From assembly GCA_963830885.1 (NCBI GenBank), contig CAWHOA010000026.1:62001-126000 (forward strand): a stretch of 64,000 nt of DNA, read 5' to 3'. Of this stretch, positions 59,805-64,000 are shown one piece after another. The DNA comes from JAIBJN01 sp963830885 (lineage in GTDB: Bacteria; Actinomycetota; Thermoleophilia; Gaiellales; Gaiellaceae). The translations under genes and the position numbers were made by a program. Every line of letters starts with the position of its first letter. The stretch's first letter is position 1. The notes below the pieces were generated by a model, which was not told the DNA's origin, did not search any database, and worked only from the letters and a program-made list of their open reading frames with translations.

Positions 59805-61283
59805 GAGAGCACTTCCGACAGTCGCGGCTCCTCGCCGTGCTCGCATTGCTCCTGGCCGCGCTGGCGTTGGTCGCGGTCGGGTGCGGTGGTGACGACGACG
59901 ATGATGCCGCCGACACGACGGCGGATACCACCGGCGGGACGGACACCGGTGGCGCATCCGAGACGGGCGCGGTCAAGGTCGCGATCATGACCGACTGCGA
60001 GGGAGCGTTCGGCTTCGGCTACGAGCTCGACATCGGCGGCGCGAACGCCGCGATGGTCGAGTACGCCGGGGCGACGGCGAACGATCCGGAGAAGCCCTCC
60101 GCCGGCATCACCGGCGGCTCGGCGGGTGGCAGGGACATCGAGATCGTGGGCTACGGCTGCGGCGACGACACCGCCGACACGGCGCTCGTCGAGACCCGCC
60201 GCCTGATGGAGGAGCTCGACGCCGACATCATGATCGGCCCGCTGTCCGGTGACGAGGCGGTCGCGGTGGCGAACTACGCGGTCGACCATCCGGACCAGCT
60301 GTTCATCATCGGGACGGCGGGGTCGCAGGATCCGACCCTCCAGATCGCTCCGCCCAACGTGTTCCGCTACCACGGCGACGGCGCGCAATGGAACGCCGGC
60401 CTCGGCGAGATCGTCTACAAGAAGCTCGGCTGGCGCACCGCGGCGATCATCATGGACGACTACAGCTTCGGCTGGACGTCCGGCGCGGGCATCATCGCCG
60501 ACTTCTGCGGCGTCGGCGGCGAGATCACCTCGCGCGTCTTCCCGCCGCTCGGCACCACCGACTACTCGTCGTTCGTCCAGCAGCTGCCGCCGCCGGACGA
60601 GGTCGACGGCTACTTCTGGGTCGTCGGCGGGACGGGCACGGGCGCCGCGCTGCAGGCGTTCGAGCAGCAGTACGGGAAGCTGAACGCCGACCAGCACGCC
60701 GGGAACCTGTTCTTCGCGTTCCTCGGCAACTTCGAGTCGGTCGCTCCTCGCCTCGTCGGCTCCTACGTCGGCGGCTTCGGCACGGGGCCGGGCCTCCAGA
60801 CGGAGCAGGCGCTGGCGTACGAGGAGGTCATGACCGGCGTGTATCCGGAGCTGCCCGCAGCGGACGGCTTCGTCTACAACTACTTCAACGCAGCCTGGGC
60901 GATGATCCAGGGCCTCGAGGCATCCGGCGGCGACCTGGCGACGCTTGCCGACAACATGCCTCCGGAGCTCCTGTCCGGCTACGAGGTCACGGACTCCGAC
61001 AACGAGGTCGCCGACCTCGGGCGGGATCGTCGTGCTCGACGACAACCGCCAGGCGGTTCAGGACCAGTACCCGCTGCAGATCGTCGAGGGCGAGGACGGC
61101 AATCCGGCGACTGTGGTCGTCGGCATGGTGCCGAACGTCGATCAGACCTTCGGCGGCCTCTTCACCTCCGACAGCCCGCCCCCGGGTCGCGACCAGCCTC
61201 CGTGCGAGGACGTCGACCTCCCGTGGGAGAACAACATCCGCGTCGTCACCGACGGCGAGATCACGGAAGAGCTGATCGAATAG
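59801..61283 (+). CDS. Liv-type ABC transporter substrate-binding lipoprotein, late frameshift
   Basis: This lipoprotein of about 493 aa has a signal peptide with lipobox ending at Cys28 (LVAVGCGG), an Asp/Thr-rich linker and a type I periplasmic-binding (Peripla_BP_6) domain: VKVAIMTDCEGAFGFGYELD, ADIMIGPLSGDEAVAVANYA, the RYHGDGAQWNAGLGEIVY middle. An extra base near 61020 shifts the last 85 residues; corrected, they read GGIVVLDDNRQAVQDQYPLQ and end at 61283. GTG 59801 overlaps livM (GTGA). Confidence 0.88.
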
Positions 61284-61306
61284 GAACGAGCTAGTCCAGA
61301 AGCAAC

Positions 61307-61338
61307 GGGCGCCGGCCGCACGCATGCGGCCGGCGCCC
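61307..61338 (+). terminator. Intercistronic GC hairpin, partial terminator or mRNA stabiliser
   Basis: A perfect 14-bp stem (61307-61320 with 61325-61338) closes a CGCA loop, between the binding-protein gene and livG. No U-run follows. Such hairpins after binding-protein genes commonly protect the upstream mRNA, so that the binding protein is made in excess of the ATPases. Confidence 0.65.
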
Positions 61339-61351
61339 AGCCCTTCAAGAG

Positions 61352-62132
61352 ATGACCGAGACAGCACCAGAGACCACAGAGACCGCGGCCGCCGAGACCG
61401 TCCTGCGCCTCCGCGGCGTGAGCAAGCGCTTCGGCGGCGTCCGGGCCGTCGAGGAGGTCGACCTGGACGTCTTCGCCGGCGAGCGGCGTGCCGTCCTCGG
61501 CCCGAACGGGGCCGGGAAGACCACGCTCTTCAACCTCGTCGCCGGCGACTTCAGGCCGTCGGCGGGCACGATCGAGATCCTCGGCGAGGACATGACCAAC
61601 CAGCCCGCCCGCCGCCGCACAGGCCTCGGGCTCTCGCGCACGTACCAGAAGTCGCGGCTCTTCCTCGGCCTCACCGTCGAGGACAACCTCTACCTGGCGA
61701 TCATCGGCCGCGAAGGAGGCCGCCTGCGGTCGATCCCGTCCCGCAAGGACGCCGAGTTCCGCGAGCGGGCTCGCGAGATGGCCGAGAAGGTCTGGCTGGG
61801 GCGCCAGCTGAAGACGCGCGTCAGGTCGCTCTCCCACGGCGAGCAGCGGCAGCTCGAGCTCGGCCTCGCCCGGGTGACGAACCCCGAAGTGATGATGCTG
61901 GACGAGCCGGCCTCCGGCCTCTCGCGCGGCGAGCGCGAGCAGCTCACCCAGCTCCTCATCGCCCTCGATCCCGCCGTGACGCTGATCCTCATCGAGCACG
62001 ACATGGACGTGGCGCTGAACGTCGCCCGACGGGTGACGATGATGCACGACGGCAAGGTCATCGTCGAGGGCACGCCGGCCGAGATCCGCAAGAACGACCT
62101 CGTCCACGACCTCTACCTCGGAAGGGCCCACC

Positions 62133-62146
<14 letters not shown>
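61352..62146 (+). CDS. Liv-type ABC transporter ATPase LivG-like
   Basis: This 264-residue ATPase has Walker A GPNGAGKTTLFN, the LivG-type SRTYQKSRLFLGLTVEDNL Q-loop region, signature LSHGEQRQLELGLA, Walker B VMMLDEPASGL and switch His in LIEHDMDV. The signature Ser-His-Gly-Glu replaces the usual LSGG/LPYG. The ATG follows the intercistronic hairpin by 13 nt; the 3' end overlaps livF by 14 nt. Confidence 0.94.
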
Positions 62147-62874
<728 letters not shown>

Positions 62875-62876
62875 TC

Positions 62877-63413
62877 CTAGTCTCTCGGCGCGTACGTGTT
62901 CACGACGATGCCGCTGGCGAAGCGGGTCGTGTCCACGAGCGTCAGGTGCGTGACCTCGATGCCGTCGATCAGCCGCTGGCCGCTTCCCGCGAGGACGGGG
63001 AAGATCCAGAGGTGGAGCTCGTCCAGGAGGCCGTGCGCGAGCAGCGTGCGGTCGAGCTCGCCGGTGCCGAACTTGAGCAGATCCTCGCCCGGCTGCTCCT
63101 TGAGCGCCGCGACTCCCTCGGCAGCGTCGCCCTCGATGACCGTTGCGTTCCAGGTGGCGTCGCGGAGCGTCCGCGAGGCGACGTGCTTGGGCATCTCGTT
63201 GATCCGGTCGGTGTAGGCATCGCCGCTCCGCTGCGGCCACGCCTGCGCGAAGCTCTCGTACGTCGCGCGGCCGAGAAGGAGCGCGTCCGCCGCGAAGAGC
63301 AGCTTGCTCGCGTAGGCGAGGTGCTCCTCGTCCCAGTAGGGCGGGCTCCACTCCTGGGGCGACTCGATCACGCCGTCCAGGGTCACGAAGGTCGATTCGA
63401 CGAGCTTTCTCAT
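62877..63413 (-). CDS. Dihydrofolate-reductase/RibD-C-fold protein
   Basis: This 178-residue protein is of the RibD C-terminal/DHFR superfamily (YyaP/YwjB-like). It has KLVESTFVTLDGVIESPQEW, ALLLGRATYESFAQAWP, MPKHVASRTL, and ELHLWIFPVLAGSGQRLI, which make the NADPH-binding fold. Members are common in actinobacteria as stand-alone reductases of unknown substrate. The ATG overlaps the stop of a 36-codon ORF upstream (ATGA). Confidence 0.9.
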   Translation of the reverse strand: MRKLVESTFVTLDGVIESPQEWSPPYWDEEHLAYASKLLFAADALLLGRATYESFAQAWPQRSGDAYTDRINEMPKHVASRTLRDATWNATVIEGDAAEGVAALKEQPGEDLLKFGTGELDRTLLAHGLLDELHLWIFPVLAGSGQRLIDGIEVTHLTLVDTTRFASGIVVNTYAPRD

Positions 63414-63520
63414 CGGGCATCTCCTTGGTTAGCGGCGGAGAGCCGCTCGAATGCGGCCTCGCGCACGGTCTCCGAAGAGATGCGAGCGAGGATTTGATCG
63501 GGCGCCGTTGTCGCGTTCAT
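63410..63520 (-). CDS. Small 36-residue ORF coupled to the DHFR-like gene
   Basis: ATG 63520 has GGAAGGA about 5 nt upstream, the best Shine-Dalgarno in this part of the window. The frame encodes a mixed-charge peptide (includes PDQILARISSETVREAAFERL) whose TGA overlaps the next ATG. I do not recognise the peptide. It may be a real small protein or a coupling leader. Confidence 0.45.
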   Translation of the reverse strand: MNATTAPDQILARISSETVREAAFERLSAANQGDAR

Positions 63521-63640
63521 CGCCGTCCTTCCATTCTTGCGTTCCGGAGGGTACGACCGGCGGGCTTCGGAGAACTCATCGGCGGCTACCCATCTTGGGC
63601 GTTGCGGCTAGCTCCTTCGTGGAAGCACCGCGGCCGGCGG

Positions 63641-64000
63641 TCAGTCGGCCGGCTGCTGCGCGCCGTTGCCTGGCCGCCTTGCGTCCGCCTCGAAGATCCC
63701 CGTCTGGTAGGCAAGCACGACCGCCTGGACGCGGTCGCGGAGGTTGAGCTTCTGGAGGATGTGCGTGACGTGCGTCTTGACGGTCGTCTCGCTGATGTAG
63801 AGCTCCTGCGCGATCTCCCCGTTGGAGAGGCCGCGGGCCATCGAGCGGAAGACCTCTCGTTCGCGCTCGCTGAGATCGTCGAGCTCCTGCGGAGGCGAGG
63901 GACGAGGCATGCGGGCGAACTTCTGGATCACCCGTTTCGTGATCGTGGGCGAGAGGAGGGCGTCGCCGGCGGCGACCGTGCGGATCGCGGCGATCAGCTG
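63641..64000 (-). CDS. NarL/LuxR-type response regulator, C-terminal part
   Basis: The frame enters from beyond the right edge, so the 5' part (receiver domain) is missing. Visible are the end of the receiver/linker (AAIRTVAAGDALLSPTITKRV) and a full LuxR helix-turn-helix: LSEREREVFRSMARGLSNGEIAQEL and ETTVKTHVTHILQKLNLRDRVQAVV. It is a two-component transcription factor whose partner kinase lies outside the window. Confidence 0.93.
   Translation of the reverse strand, partial: QLIAAIRTVAAGDALLSPTITKRVIQKFARMPRPSPPQELDDLSEREREVFRSMARGLSNGEIAQELYISETTVKTHVTHILQKLNLRDRVQAVVLAYQTGIFEADARRPGNGAQQPAD

Noticed and set aside
62875..63497. A 200-residue C-terminal extension of the LivF ATPase
   Set aside because: LivF proteins end before this point, and the extension is antisense to the DHFR-like gene. 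A lost stop through one extra base explains it better.

Overview
The window is 64 kb of very GC-rich, densely coding bacterial chromosome. The gene order at the left end (ffh, rpsP, khpA, rimM, trmD, lepB, rplS, rnhB, yraN, comM, dprA), the TAnnnT -10 boxes, the many starts without a Shine-Dalgarno, and the catabolic gene content point to an actinobacterium. My best guess is the class Thermoleophilia (Gaiellales or a relative); this is inference, and no marker here is decisive. I saw no tRNA, rRNA, CRISPR array, prophage or transposase gene, and no gene-free stretch longer than 300 bases.

Layout. 1-7.4 kb: translation, secretion and DNA-uptake housekeeping genes. 7.5-8.5 kb: a PLP-dependent dehydratase with several frameshifts. 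8.6-14.5 kb: a Dpp/Opp-type peptide ABC operon (lipoprotein, two permeases, and one fused double ATPase), read leftward. 14.5-19.5 kb: ATP-grasp enzyme, MFS exporter, nitroreductase, thioesterase and aquaporin, several frameshifted. 19.5-25.6 kb: envelope genes (SGNH hydrolase, MBOAT acyltransferase with DUF459 partner, META lipoprotein, Vps62-like membrane protein). 25.6-31.4 kb: class II amidotransferase, secreted propeller, small membrane proteins, amino-acid permease, MOSC protein. 31.5-57.5 kb: a large catabolic region. It holds FAH-family enzymes, a leftward operon of SDR, KDG-type kinase, FAH, DapA-like, semialdehyde dehydrogenase, epimerase and RraA-like genes, a fused B12 diol dehydratase, tautomerases, a split molybdenum hydroxylase with divergent MoxR/VWA partners, and a rightward chain of lactonase, amidohydrolase-like, alcohol and aldehyde dehydrogenases, SDR, cupin, ThDP enzyme and RidA. 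57.5-62.9 kb: a Liv-type ABC importer that probably feeds the catabolic region. 62.9-64 kb: a DHFR/RibD-like gene and the end of a NarL-type regulator.

How it may work together (inference): the Liv importer brings in small acids, which are oxidised by the SDRs, alcohol dehydrogenase and molybdenum hydroxylase, opened by the SMP-30 lactonase, and run through a 2-keto-3-deoxy acid node (kinase, FAH, DapA, semialdehyde dehydrogenase) into central metabolism.

Four patterns cut across single genes. (1) A family of about 170-bp inverted-terminal elements (three full, one deleted copy) sits in CTAG sites at gene ends. (2) At least sixteen starts lie 6-9 nt behind a TAnnnT box, implying leaderless mRNAs. 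(3) About seventeen frameshifts all have the same polarity: one extra base. They look like insertion-type assembly errors, so most genes marked frameshifted are probably intact in the organism. (4) Unusual leader structures occur before rplS, the ATP-grasp gene and livH.
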